Shown: positions 8,893 through 17,307, numbered from the stretch's first letter. The stretch: 53,915 nucleotides of DNA from JACJYC01 sp964558465 (GCA_964558465.1 CAZLEF010000045.1:1-53915); one strand, 5' to 3'. Notes: generated by a model from the sequence alone, not told the origin. Numbers and translations are program-made.

Positions 8893-8900
8893 CAAACTTA
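8893..8900 (-). promoter_or_regulatory. -7 box (TAAGTTTG) for the DyP operon
   Basis: Reads TAAGTTTG on the minus strand, matching TAnnTTTG, 37 bp upstream of the ATG at 8855. It would allow the small gene, the DyP gene and the kinase to be transcribed independently of the LytTR gene upstream. Confidence 0.5.
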
Positions 8901-8995
8901 AAACTTCCTATCCTTGTATTGCAGCCCAATGTACAAATGGATTGCATTCTATTTTGAATAGCCTTTTTCCATGTAGGATTATTCCCGAAGTTGCC

Positions 8996-9760
8996 TTATA
9001 ACTCCTTCAACCGGTTCAAAACCATCTCCTTTTTCTGCCGTGAAACCTCAATTTTTGAACCATCTGTCAGCAGCAGGTAATTATCGTGTTTCAGGTACCT
9101 TTCCACGTGGTGCAGATTGGCGATATGCGTCCGGTGCACCCGCATAAAACCGTAGGGTTCCAGGCTCTCGTCGTAAGTGCCGATATTTTTTGAGATCAAC
9201 TGGCTGGTCCCATCCCTGAAAAAGAACTTGCAATAGTTCTGTTCCGCTTCGATGCGCAGGATATTTTTTAACGGGACGTAAATAATGCTTTCAAAGGTAG
9301 GCAGGGCAATTTTATGCTGTTGTTTTTGAGCTGTAGTCTGGTTTCCGCTTCCGTTGAGGAGTTCCAACATCATCTGGTAGCGTTCCGTTGTTTTATCCCG
9401 GGCAACTTTTTGTTCGGCTTTTCCCACGGCCGCCTTGAGCTCTTCGGGATTAATGGGTTTGAGGAGGTAATCCAGCGCGCTGAGTTTGATGGCGCTGAGG
9501 GCGTACTTGTTGAAGGCCGTAATGAATATGACCCCAAATTTGAAATCCGGGATCTGTTCCAGCATTTCCAGCCCGGTCATACCCGGCATTTCTATGTCCA
9601 GGAACACCAGGTCTGGGTTGAAGGTGTAAATAGCTTTCAGACCGGCCTGTACGCTATCGCACAGCGCTTCTACAGCCACATTGGGACAATGGGCCTTTAC
9701 CTGCGCTGAAACGGCGCTGAGACTGGCCAGTTCATCGTCGATAATGATCGCTCGGAGCAT
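8996..9760 (-). CDS. LytTR-family response regulator
   Basis: 254 residues. A receiver domain (1-120) has acidic residues Asp8/Asp9, phospho-acceptor Asp55 in VFLDIEMPG, the conserved Thr in FITAFN and Lys in LLKPI. A C-terminal LytTR DNA-binding domain (about 150-254) has the family strings FESIIYVPLKNILRIEAE and RVHRTHIANLHHV. Regulators of this type pair with LytS-type kinases whose phospho-His lies in a NPHFIFN motif, as in the kinase at 3620-6742. The two are separated here by the DyP gene and its small partner, all on the same strand. A 140-bp gap with a promoter follows it. Confidence 0.93.
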   Translation of the reverse strand: MLRAIIIDDELASLSAVSAQVKAHCPNVAVEALCDSVQAGLKAIYTFNPDLVFLDIEMPGMTGLEMLEQIPDFKFGVIFITAFNKYALSAIKLSALDYLLKPINPEELKAAVGKAEQKVARDKTTERYQMMLELLNGSGNQTTAQKQQHKIALPTFESIIYVPLKNILRIEAEQNYCKFFFRDGTSQLISKNIGTYDESLEPYGFMRVHRTHIANLHHVERYLKHDNYLLLTDGSKIEVSRQKKEMVLNRLKEL

Positions 9761-9951
9761 AGCTGTTCGGGCTTGAATTTATCGGGCTTGAAATAGTTTA
9801 TACCGATCAAATTGGCCTTTTGGGTGGGAAGCATCTATATCTTTGAATCTGAACCTTTTACTCTGAAGAGATGGGATTATGACGGAACATCAAATATAAG
9901 CAGCAATTGTCATTTAAATTCCTGTTTTCATAAAAATCTTTTTGAATGCTT

Positions 9952-9959
9952 TATATTTG
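9952..9959 (+). promoter_or_regulatory. -7 box (TATATTTG)
   Basis: Exact TAnnTTTG match, 51 bp before the ATG at 10011 of the haem-binding-domain gene. No convincing -33 TTG at the usual spacing was seen. Confidence 0.6.
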
Positions 9960-10010
9960 AGCGGCTTTAACGCCGATTCAGGCATTGCAAACTCAAACCA
10001 ACTTTCACAC

Positions 10011-10523
10011 ATGAAAAAATTGCTCCGATACACGCTCATCACCCTGGGGGTCCTCCTGGTGATCATTCAATTCATCCGCCCGGAGAGAAACCTGTCGGGC
10101 GACAATACCTACCACGTTTCCAAAGCCTATCCCGTGCCCGATGATGTGCAGGATATTTTGAAGGTGGCCTGCAACGATTGCCATTCCAATAAAACGGAAT
10201 ACCCCTGGTACGCCAATGTGCAACCCGTTGCCTGGTGGCTCGCCGGCCACGTGAACGACGGGAAACGCCACCTCAATTTCTCGGATTTCACTTCCCGCAG
10301 GATCGCCATCCAGAACCATAAATTCGAGGAGGTTGTCGAAATGATCGAAGAAGACGAAATGCCCCTGGCTTCCTATACCCTGATCCACCGCAACGCTATC
10401 CTGTCGGAAGACCAAAAAGTAAGCCTGATCGCCTGGGCCAACGCCATGATGGATACCCTCAAAGCCAATTATCCGGCGGACAGCCTGGTGATGCCGAAAC
10501 GGCCGCCTGCCCCGCTGCAATAA
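10011..10523 (+). CDS. Haem-binding domain protein (CxxCH), membrane-anchored
   Basis: 170 residues from the ATG at 10011; the open frame upstream is not protein-like. An N-terminal membrane helix (LLRYTLITLGVLLVIIQFI) anchors a periplasmic domain with a single c-type haem motif CNDCH, followed by EYPWYANVQPVAWWL, HLNFSDF and EDEMPLASYTLIHR. This pattern matches the Bacteroidota haem-binding domain family (PF14376-like), whose role is probably electron transfer or redox sensing. It stands alone, divergent from the LytTR gene, with its own promoter. No cytochrome maturation genes are nearby. Confidence 0.85.
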   Translation: MKKLLRYTLITLGVLLVIIQFIRPERNLSGDNTYHVSKAYPVPDDVQDILKVACNDCHSNKTEYPWYANVQPVAWWLAGHVNDGKRHLNFSDFTSRRIAIQNHKFEEVVEMIEEDEMPLASYTLIHRNAILSEDQKVSLIAWANAMMDTLKANYPADSLVMPKRPPAPLQ

Positions 10524-10535
10524 TTCACTTTTGAT

Positions 10536-10640
10536 AATTTGAGGAATTGAATAATTGAGGAATCGAGGAACTGAAGAACGGAGGAATCGATTTCAGTTCC
10601 TCCGCGCCTTCTGCGCGGCACGCATTTCCTCAGTTCCTCA
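10536..10640. repeat. GAGGAACTGA / TCAGTTCCTC inverted and tandem repeat
   Basis: The spacer consists of GAGGAATCGAGGAACTGA-type units followed by their inverted form TTTCAGTTCCTC, around GCGCCTTCTGCGCGGC. The same family fills the spacers at 35638-35712 and 45730-45800. Confidence 0.8.
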
Positions 10641-10652
10641 AAAAAAAAAAGC

Positions 10653-11522
10653 ATGAAAAAAACACTCACCCTACTCCTCTCCCTCACGGCCCTTTTTTCA
10701 ACGGCTCAACAAGGCCTCCTCAAGGAAAGCCTGAGCGTTAAAAGCAATATTTTGGGTAAATCCGTGGAATTCAGCGTGTACCTGCCCTCGGATTACGAAA
10801 CCTCCAACCGGCGCTATCCGGTGCTTTACCTCCTGCACGGTTATACGGATGATGAAACGGGATGGACCCAATTCGGGGAGACCAACCTGATCGCCGACCG
10901 GGTGATCAACAAAGGGGATGCGCCGCCCATGATCATTGTCATGCCCGACGCGGGGGTGAGCTGGTATATCAACTCAGCCGACGGCAAGGTGCTTTATGAG
11001 GATTTTTTCATCAAAGAATTTATTCCGCATATCGACGCCGGTTTCCGGACACGGCCAACCAAAGAGTTCCGGGCGGTCGCAGGTTTGTCTATGGGCGGCC
11101 ACGGATCGCTTATCTATGCGTTGAAACACCCGGAACTTTTTGCCGCCGCTGCGCCGCTCAGTTCGGGCATCTTTACGGAAAAAGAACTGGTGAATATGCC
11201 CGACGAAAACTGGACCCGGGTATTCGGCCCACCCTACGGCGACAGTAAAGGCGCAGCCCGCCTGACGGACCACCTCAAACAGAACTGGGTCCTGAGCATC
11301 CTGGATAAAGCCGATGCGGAAGCGCTGAAAAAGGTTAAATATTATATTGATTGCGGCGACGGGGATTTTCTCATCAAAGGCAATATGGAGCTTCACGCTT
11401 TGATGATCGACAAAGGCATTCCGCATGAATTCAGGGTCCGGGACGGCATCCACAACTGGGACTACTGGCGCACGGCCTTGCCGGAAGTGCTGAAGTTTGT
11501 GGGGGCGAGTTTTCGGAGATAG
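10653..11522 (+). CDS. Secreted alpha/beta-hydrolase esterase (esterase D family)
   Basis: 289 residues with a signal peptide (MKKTLTLLLSLTALFSTAQ). The alpha/beta-hydrolase core is clear: RYPVLYLLHGYTDDE (oxyanion region), GLSMGG nucleophile elbow with Ser146, and a catalytic His in the C-terminal GIHNWDYWR. It matches the putative esterase family (PF00756: feruloyl esterases, S-formylglutathione hydrolase, antigen 85). Secretion and this family suggest removal of acyl or feruloyl groups from polysaccharides or degradation of small esters. It is single-gene, bounded by repeat spacers. Confidence 0.88.
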   Translation: MKKTLTLLLSLTALFSTAQQGLLKESLSVKSNILGKSVEFSVYLPSDYETSNRRYPVLYLLHGYTDDETGWTQFGETNLIADRVINKGDAPPMIIVMPDAGVSWYINSADGKVLYEDFFIKEFIPHIDAGFRTRPTKEFRAVAGLSMGGHGSLIYALKHPELFAAAAPLSSGIFTEKELVNMPDENWTRVFGPPYGDSKGAARLTDHLKQNWVLSILDKADAEALKKVKYYIDCGDGDFLIKGNMELHALMIDKGIPHEFRVRDGIHNWDYWRTALPEVLKFVGASFRR

Positions 11523-11553
11523 GCTCCAGTGGTCAGTGGTCAGTCTCTGCCCG

Positions 11554-11602
11554 CTGACAACTGACAACTGACAACTGACAACTGACAACTGACAACTGAC
11601 AA
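11554..11602. repeat. 7-bp CTGACAA tandem repeat
   Basis: Seven exact copies of CTGACAA ending one base before the minus-strand stop codon at 11604. There is no room for a conventional terminator between the convergent genes. Confidence 0.95.
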
Positions 11603-11603
11603 C

Positions 11604-12014
11604 TTATTTCACCAAAATCTCATTATGCGGCAACGCAAACTCCCGGCTCATGGTGAGGAGCACGATATGATCGCCCGGGGTACATTGGGTCATCACCTTT
11701 TGGATATCAATCTTTTTAAAGGTTTCGCCGGAGTACATCATCAGCGTGCCCGTATTTTTGTCGCGGATGGCGATCTTGAATTCAATTTCATCTTTGGGAA
11801 TGGAGGATTGGGGGGAAAGCTCGGCAGTACAAACGGTCAACTCGCCGGTTGCATTGTGGGATAGGATGCACTTGCCGCTGGTGGTGTACTCGTCGACGAC
11901 CAGTTTTTTGTCCAGGAAAGCCCCGGTGCAACTGCCAAAACCGCCCTGTGCGACAGCGGATGCGGCAAAAACAAGGATCATCAGAAGGGTGAATAAGACA
12001 ATTGTTTTTTTCAT
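11604..12014 (-). CDS. Small secreted protein with four cysteines, function unknown
   Basis: 136 residues. The signal peptide MKKTIVLFTLLMILVFAASAVAQ is followed by a mature domain of about 113 residues with cysteines in GSCTGAF, SGKCILS, TVCTAEL and TQCTPGD. Four cysteines in an exported protein suggest two disulfides. Alternating polar and hydrophobic residues suggest a beta-sandwich. The family is not recognised. It is convergent with the esterase gene and divergent from the winged-helix regulator at 12164. Confidence 0.75.
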   Translation of the reverse strand: MKKTIVLFTLLMILVFAASAVAQGGFGSCTGAFLDKKLVVDEYTTSGKCILSHNATGELTVCTAELSPQSSIPKDEIEFKIAIRDKNTGTLMMYSGETFKKIDIQKVMTQCTPGDHIVLLTMSREFALPHNEILVK

Positions 12015-12151
12015 GGTTTGGATTTTTTAATGAAACATCCGGATCACCGGTTGCCCTGCAAAACTAGGGCGAGTCTTTCTTTTTTAGGTGAAAGGGCCGT
12101 AAAACAGTGTAAACGAAATGTAAAAGCTCCTTTCTGTTGACAAAAAGGCCT

Positions 12152-12159
12152 TAAATTTG
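12152..12159 (+). promoter_or_regulatory. -7 box (TAAATTTG), probable leaderless start
   Basis: Exact TAnnTTTG match ending 4 bp before the ATG at 12164. With the usual spacing to the start site, transcription would begin at or very near the start codon. A TTGACA-like string lies at 12137-12142, closer than the usual -33 position. Confidence 0.6.
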
Positions 12160-12163
12160 GGCC

Positions 12164-13123
12164 ATGCGCCAAAAATTGTTCAAAAGTTTACCCTTGCTCG
12201 CAGCCCTGATCATCATGGGGTTGCTGATCCTCCAGTACGTCTGGTTTCAGCCGGCGCCGGCGATCTCTTCCGGACAATACGCCGACAAGGTCAATCTGGC
12301 CCTGCGCTGGACGGCCGATCAATTGCTCCGGCAGGAAGGCGACCTGATCTCTAATATTCCTCCTGTAAAAAAAGAAGGGCCCAATGTGTTTCTCCTCCGG
12401 TTAAACCGAGACTTTGATTATGAAGGACTTCCGCCTATCCTGGAACAAGGCCTGGTCAAACACGGCATCGAAGGGGCTTACGATGTGATGGTGGTCGACT
12501 GCGAAAGCCAGGAACTCATGCTGGGGTATACCGCAGATACCCGGGTAAAACAGGAATGGGCGCCTTGCGGCGGCCGGATCCGCCTGGGCGACTGCTACCA
12601 TCTGAAATTTACGGCGCCAGCGCAACCGGCTGCCGGTGTTGCAACGTTGCCGGGCTTCCATGCTCTGACATTGGGGATAGGTTTGTTGGTTGCCGCTTAT
12701 ATCCTGTTCAGCTTTTACCGGTTATCGAGATCCCAACCATCCGTTCCGGAAACGAATCCGCCGGCGCCCTCCCCCAACGGAAATGGACACCTTCGGTTCG
12801 GGCATTTCACACTGGACGTTGCCAATCAGTTGCTGACCAACGGCAGGTCCAGACACGAGCTGACTTACCGGGAAACCAAATTGCTGCGTTATTTGTGCAG
12901 CCACTGCAATCAATTGCTCGAACGGGATCAGATCCTCAAAGCCGTTTGGGAAGACGAGGGCATCCTGGTTGGCCGCAGCCTCGATGTTTTTGTCTCCAGG
13001 CTTCGAAAAAAACTGAACGGCGACGGTTCGGTCAGAATCAGTAGCGTTCATGGGGTGGGTTATAAATTGGAGGTGGGTAGGGATGCGGAAGTGCGCGCCA
13101 CGCCACAGACGTGGAGGAATTGA
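12164..13123 (+). CDS. Membrane-anchored winged-helix regulator (inverted ToxR layout)
   Basis: 319 residues. A first membrane helix (about 9-28) is followed by a periplasmic domain (about 30-165), a second membrane helix (about 166-188), a Pro-rich linker, and a C-terminal OmpR/PhoB-type winged helix (about 208-303: FGHFTLDVANQLL, LTYRETKLLRYL, VDVFVSRLRKKL-like, GVGYKLEV). In ToxR and CadC the DNA-binding domain is N-terminal; here it is C-terminal. There is no receiver domain, so the periplasmic domain is probably the direct sensor. The last ~16 residues (from GRDAEV) are encoded by an intergenic hairpin repeat, so the ancestral stop was probably earlier. No target is evident. Confidence 0.85.
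   Translation: MRQKLFKSLPLLAALIIMGLLILQYVWFQPAPAISSGQYADKVNLALRWTADQLLRQEGDLISNIPPVKKEGPNVFLLRLNRDFDYEGLPPILEQGLVKHGIEGAYDVMVVDCESQELMLGYTADTRVKQEWAPCGGRIRLGDCYHLKFTAPAQPAAGVATLPGFHALTLGIGLLVAAYILFSFYRLSRSQPSVPETNPPAPSPNGNGHLRFGHFTLDVANQLLTNGRSRHELTYRETKLLRYLCSHCNQLLERDQILKAVWEDEGILVGRSLDVFVSRLRKKLNGDGSVRISSVHGVGYKLEVGRDAEVRATPQTWRN
13098..13114. repeat. CCACGCC-type hairpin (copy 2), inside a CDS tail
   Basis: CCACGCC-ACA-GACGTGG (one mismatch), read in frame as the last codons of the regulator gene. With its flanks it is nearly identical over ~31 bp to the copy at 52619-52635. Confidence 0.85.
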
Positions 13124-13175
13124 GGATGTTTACCTGCCCTTTGGGGCTGAAGAAGGCGCCGATTGGTTTTATTAA

Positions 13176-13229
13176 CACTTAGAACACTTAGAGCACTTAG
13201 AACACTTAGAGCACTTAGGACGCTTAGAA
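13176..13229. repeat. 9-bp CACTTAGAA tandem repeat
   Basis: Six units of CACTTAGAR (the last one CGCTTAGAA) in the 176-bp spacer before the GH31 gene. Confidence 0.95.
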
Positions 13230-13299
13230 CCAATTTGTTGATTTGAATTTCTTAGTGGAACTACGTGTTCTTTGTGGTAAAAAGCAAAAGCATTACTAT

Positions 13300-15720
13300 A
13301 TGTTAAAATTGCAGCATTCACTTTGTTTAAATTTCTTGGTTTTCATCCTGTTTACGGCCCCTGTGTTGGCTCAAATTCCAGTCTATTCCGGCGATCCCAA
13401 TCAGGCATTGCTCAACGAGCCGGTGGATATTTCCGGAGATTTCCGCAATTTTTCCAACACCTATTACCTTGCAGACACCCTTGGGAAATTTGACCCGGCT
13501 TCAGGGGTGGGGGAGATCGTTTACCGGCGTTATGAGTTCACCACCAGGATGGCCTTCGACAATATGCTGGCCGGGCTGGGAGAAGTCACCGCAAACGAGT
13601 TTCCCGGCATTGAATACGCTGCTTCTCCTTCCCTGCCCTTTTCCATCGAATTTGTTTCTGCACGAACCATCCGGATCCGTGCAAAAACCGGCCCCGAACC
13701 CGGCACGGAAGAACCATCGCTGATGCTCGTGAACGGTTCGGCGCCCAAGGACAAGGGGTCCTGGAAATATGCCGCCATTCCAGGCGGGCATCAATATACG
13801 AGCCCACACGGTTCGGTTACCATAACGGCCAACCCCTGGCATATCGAAGTCCGCAACGCAGCGGGCAAACTGCTCACGAGCACCAACCACCATCAGGACA
13901 ATGCAGGCAAAACCTTTACCCCGGTACTGCCCTTTTCCTTTGTCCGGAGGGCATCCGATTATTCCCGGAGTTTTGCCGCCGCCTGGTCGCTCTCTCCGGA
14001 TGAAAAGATCTTCGGTTGCGGAGAGTCTTTTACCAATTTCAACAAACGCGGGACCAAAGTGGTACTCTGGGCGGATGATTCCAACGGCGTCAAAAATGAG
14101 ACCATGTACAAGCCCATTCCCTTTTTTATGAGCAGCAGGGGGTACGGCATGTTCATGCACACCTCCTCCCCGATCACCTGTGATTTTGGCAAATATTACG
14201 CCGGCGTCACCTCGCTCATGATCGGCGACGAAGCCCTGGATCTGTTCATCTTTCTGGGCTCACCCAAAGATATTCTGGATGAATACACCAACCTCACCGG
14301 CAAATCGCCCATGCCGCCGCTTTGGTCCTTCGGTTTCTGGATGAGCCGGATCACTTATTTTTCTGAAACAGACGGGCGCAATGTGGCCGAGTTGTTGCGC
14401 AAAAACCGCATTCCTGCCGACGTGATCCACTTCGACACCGGCTGGTTTGAAACGGACTGGCGCTGCGACTACGAATTTGCCAAATCCCGTTTTTCAGACC
14501 CTGCAAAAATGATCGCAGACCTCCGGAAACAGGGCTTCCGGATCAGCCTTTGGCAACTCCCGTATTTTGTACCCAAAAACCGTCTTTTCCCGGAAATACT
14601 GGAGAAGAAATTGTTTGTACGAAACAACAAAGGCAACCTGCCCTACGAAGACGCCGTGCTGGATTTTTCCAATCCGGATGCGCTGAACTGGTACCGCCAG
14701 AAAATCGGGAATCTGCTCCGGATGGGGGTTGGCGCCATCAAGGTCGACTTTGGCGAAGCGGCCCCGGCCAACGGATTGTACGCTTCCGGCAGGACCGGCT
14801 TTTACGAACACAACCTCTATCCCCTGCGGTACAACCGGGTGGTTTCGGATCTGACCCAGGAGGTCAGCGGTGAACGCATCATCTGGGCCAGGAGCGCCTG
14901 GGCCGGCAGCCAGCGATATCCCCTGCACTGGGGCGGCGACGCAGCCAACTCAGACAATGCAATGGCTGCCTCCCTGCGCGGAGGGCTCTCTTTTGGTTTA
15001 TCCGGTTTTGCCTTCTGGAGCCATGATATCGGGGGGTTTGTGCAGAAAACGCCGGAACACTTGTACCGGCGTTGGGCCCCGTTTGGCCTGCTGCTTTCGC
15101 ATAGCCGCGCGCACGGCGCCCCGCCTAAAGAACCCTGGGAGTACAGCCCTGAATTCCTGGAAGCCTTCCGGGAGGCAGACAATCTCCGCTACCGCCTCAT
15201 GCCCTATATCTACGCACAGGCCAAGGATTGCAGTAACCGCGGCCTGCCGATGGTCAGGGCGCTTTTTGTGGAATATCCGGACGATCCCGGTTCCTGGTTG
15301 GTCGATCATCAATACCTCCTCGGCTCGGATCTTCTGGTGGCGCCCTTGCTGGAAGAAACGGACAGCCGTCAGGTGTATCTGCCTCCCGGTCAGTGGATCG
15401 ATTATCAAACTGCAAAAGTGTATTCCGGCGGCTGGCATGAGATCAAAGCAGGTAAAATACCGATTGTTTTACTGGTGCGCAACGGGGCGGTGATCCCGCA
15501 TATCCAACTGGCGCAATCGACAGCAGAAATGGATTGGACGCAACTTGAACTGTTGGTGTTCAATGCTTCTTCCAATCAGGCCTCAGGCCTTGTGTATTTG
15601 CCGGGCGGCGACCGGGTGTACAAACTCGACCTCGTCAAAAGAAGAGGAAATTTTCAACTGGAAGCGGATCCTTTAAGAGACAAAGTGAAGTGGGCAATCC
15701 GGCAGGTTGTTTCCAATTGA
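13300..15720 (+). CDS. GH31 glycoside hydrolase, alpha-xylosidase (YicI)-like
   Basis: 806 residues from the ATG at 13300; a TTG at 13243 lies in repeat-derived sequence. A signal peptide (to PVLAQ) indicates export. The order is typical: an N-terminal beta-sandwich (about 60-340), then a catalytic (beta/alpha)8 barrel starting near MPPLWSFGFWMSR. The nucleophile is Asp483 in KVDFGE and the acid/base is Asp547 in HWGGDA. The stretch from ARSAWAGSQ through LSGFAFWSHDIGGF closely follows YicI-type alpha-xylosidases. It would remove alpha-xylosyl or alpha-glucosyl units from oligosaccharides such as xyloglucan fragments. No transporter or other xyloglucan gene lies beside it, so the substrate stays open. 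Confidence 0.92.
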   Translation: MLKLQHSLCLNFLVFILFTAPVLAQIPVYSGDPNQALLNEPVDISGDFRNFSNTYYLADTLGKFDPASGVGEIVYRRYEFTTRMAFDNMLAGLGEVTANEFPGIEYAASPSLPFSIEFVSARTIRIRAKTGPEPGTEEPSLMLVNGSAPKDKGSWKYAAIPGGHQYTSPHGSVTITANPWHIEVRNAAGKLLTSTNHHQDNAGKTFTPVLPFSFVRRASDYSRSFAAAWSLSPDEKIFGCGESFTNFNKRGTKVVLWADDSNGVKNETMYKPIPFFMSSRGYGMFMHTSSPITCDFGKYYAGVTSLMIGDEALDLFIFLGSPKDILDEYTNLTGKSPMPPLWSFGFWMSRITYFSETDGRNVAELLRKNRIPADVIHFDTGWFETDWRCDYEFAKSRFSDPAKMIADLRKQGFRISLWQLPYFVPKNRLFPEILEKKLFVRNNKGNLPYEDAVLDFSNPDALNWYRQKIGNLLRMGVGAIKVDFGEAAPANGLYASGRTGFYEHNLYPLRYNRVVSDLTQEVSGERIIWARSAWAGSQRYPLHWGGDAANSDNAMAASLRGGLSFGLSGFAFWSHDIGGFVQKTPEHLYRRWAPFGLLLSHSRAHGAPPKEPWEYSPEFLEAFREADNLRYRLMPYIYAQAKDCSNRGLPMVRALFVEYPDDPGSWLVDHQYLLGSDLLVAPLLEETDSRQVYLPPGQWIDYQTAKVYSGGWHEIKAGKIPIVLLVRNGAVIPHIQLAQSTAEMDWTQLELLVFNASSNQASGLVYLPGGDRVYKLDLVKRRGNFQLEADPLRDKVKWAIRQVVSN

Positions 15721-15780
15721 TCCTGTTGGAAATATTTTTTACAAAAAATGGTTTAAATTTTTATTTTAAATTTAATTGTT

Positions 15781-15788
15781 TATATTTG
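15781..15788 (+). promoter_or_regulatory. Orphan -7 box (TATATTTG)
   Basis: Exact TAnnTTTG in AT-rich DNA, followed by more GC-rich sequence able to fold, with no gene on the plus strand for over 4 kb. This is the usual look of a small-RNA promoter, but no known RNA family was recognised. Confidence 0.45.
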
Positions 15789-16201
15789 CATTGTAAATCA
15801 TTGCTGGCCAAGGCATGGGCCCTACCCGGCAATGTGGTATTGTTGCTTGCGCGCAAAGTGACTGGAGATCAGAGGCTTCGTAGAGGGCCTTTTACGCATA
15901 CCCGTGAGTGGTGGTGGAAGGGCGGGCATTTTTTCCCCACCCATAACTTTATTTCAGAGTAATTACTAAAGACTAGCGCCGAGCCGGCCCCCTCCCAACT
16001 GACCGACCAGTTGAGCCTCCTATCATATGTCCTTTCAATGCCTTTTTACCTGATCCTTTCAATTTCGTCGACCGGCTGTACGGTTAAATTTTGTCTTATA
16101 TTCTGCACGCTGGCAAGTTTCCCCGCTTTTGGCGGGTCAGGTCGTGCATCGACGCGCGGCTTCCGCCTTTAGGGGTAAAGGGCTCGCTTGGGCCTGATGC
16201 A

Positions 16202-16217
16202 CCATGCCAAGGCGTGG
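16202..16217. repeat. CCACGCC-type hairpin (copy 3)
   Basis: CCATGCC-AA-GGCGTGG (one G-T wobble), followed by the tail CGACGCGAAGTATA at 16219-16232. Confidence 0.75.
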
Positions 16218-16240
16218 GCGACGCGAAGTATACGTTTGTT

Positions 16241-17305
16241 TTACCCCTCATCCGGTTCCGGGAATACTACCCCGTACTTTTCCCCGTATGCCCTTAATGC
16301 CGGAGCAATTGTCGGATAAAGCCACACCCCGTGTTTCCGCTGTTCATCCCTGAGTTTCAAAGCCCGGCTGCCGGGCAGGCGCACCGGTTCACCGCCGGGT
16401 TTCGGAGCAGACATCCTGCTTTTTTCAACAAAAAAGTCCATTTGGCGCCTGAAATTTTCAAGGCCGCCAAAGGCTTCAGGATCAATCAACTGAAGGAAAA
16501 CAGAAGCGCCCCATTTACCCGGATGGTCCGCACGTCCGTGCCCGGCCAATCCGCTGGTGAGGGCTTCGACCATTATCCCGAGGGCAAAACCTTTGTAACC
16601 GGCATCCAGCCCGCCGAGGGGAAGAATGGTCGACGGCGGTGTGGCAAACATGGCCGCCGGATCATCGGTTAATTCGCCGCTTTCGTTCATCAGCCAGGGA
16701 TAAGGCAACCGGCCGCCCTCCCGGTTGGTCCGCACGACCAGGCCGTTTGCCGTGGTTGAAGCGCTGATGTCGATGATAATGGGTTCGCCCCCGGTGGGGA
16801 TGCCGGCTGCAACCGGATTGGGGCTGTATACGCCTTCTACCCCGCCAAACGGGGCTACTGTCGTATTGCGGGGGTCGGAACTGGACAGCAACAACATCAG
16901 CCCGCGGCGGGTAGCTCGTTCAGGATAAGTTGCAAGGCATCCGATATGGTGGCTTTGCCGGATGGCAGCGGTGATCACCGGATAGGTTTGGATCCGCTCC
17001 AACGCCTCGTCGATGGCCTTGTGTACCAACCAGGGACCGGGGAGGTAACAGCCGTCCCACGTGAAAGCAGCACCGTTATCCGCAATGGTTTCAGGCTCGC
17101 CGGTTTTCTTCATTTCACCCGCTTCCAGCGACCGCAGGTAGGCCGGCAACAATTCCAACCCGTGGGTGGTATGTCCCATCAGGTCGGATTCGAGAAGGGT
17201 ATCGGCGACGATCCTGGCCCGATCCGGGGGCAAACCCGCCTTGATCAGCAATTCAGTTGAAAAATCTGACAGGGATTGGGATGCGTATCTGGGTGAAGGG
17301 TGCAT
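16241..17305 (-). CDS. Ldh2-family (malate/L-lactate-type) dehydrogenase
   Basis: 354 residues from the ATG at 17305; the longer frame upstream is only translated tandem repeat. It matches the NAD(P)-dependent Ldh2 family (PF02615): an N-terminal helical part with LLESDLMGHTTHGLELLPAYL, the His in HHIGCLATYPERA, the nucleotide-binding FGGVEGVYSPNPVAAGIP, and IDISASTTANG. Members oxidise or reduce 2-hydroxy/2-keto acids such as malate, lactate, ureidoglycolate and 2,3-diketogulonate. It follows the GH106 gene by 69 bp on the same strand and lies near a HpaI-type aldolase, so a sugar-acid or pyruvate-related step is plausible. The exact substrate is not predictable. Confidence 0.88.
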   Translation of the reverse strand: MHPSPRYASQSLSDFSTELLIKAGLPPDRARIVADTLLESDLMGHTTHGLELLPAYLRSLEAGEMKKTGEPETIADNGAAFTWDGCYLPGPWLVHKAIDEALERIQTYPVITAAIRQSHHIGCLATYPERATRRGLMLLLSSSDPRNTTVAPFGGVEGVYSPNPVAAGIPTGGEPIIIDISASTTANGLVVRTNREGGRLPYPWLMNESGELTDDPAAMFATPPSTILPLGGLDAGYKGFALGIMVEALTSGLAGHGRADHPGKWGASVFLQLIDPEAFGGLENFRRQMDFFVEKSRMSAPKPGGEPVRLPGSRALKLRDEQRKHGVWLYPTIAPALRAYGEKYGVVFPEPDEG

Positions 17306-17307
17306 GT

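Larger units (their letters stand above)
15721..16240. other. 520-bp spacer with orphan promoter and palindromes
   Basis: No convincing protein-coding frame; the longest frame crosses the GH31 stop region and is compositionally poor. The spacer holds a canonical -7 box at 15781-15788, a hairpin ATTGCTGG/CCGGCAAT at about 15799-15832, an imperfect GC stem at 15920-15942, inverted repeats GTGCATC/GATGCAC (16144-16150 and 16196-16202), and a CCACGCC-type hairpin at 16202-16217. It could encode a small RNA or be decayed repeat material. Confidence 0.5.

Noticed and set aside
15690..15962. 90-codon plus-strand frame after the GH31 gene
   Set aside because: It overlaps the GH31 end, spans the promoter-like region and has no protein-like features.
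15961..16240. Possible tRNA or other known RNA in the inverted-repeat region
   Set aside because: The stems do not form a cloverleaf and no T-loop or anticodon pattern was found.
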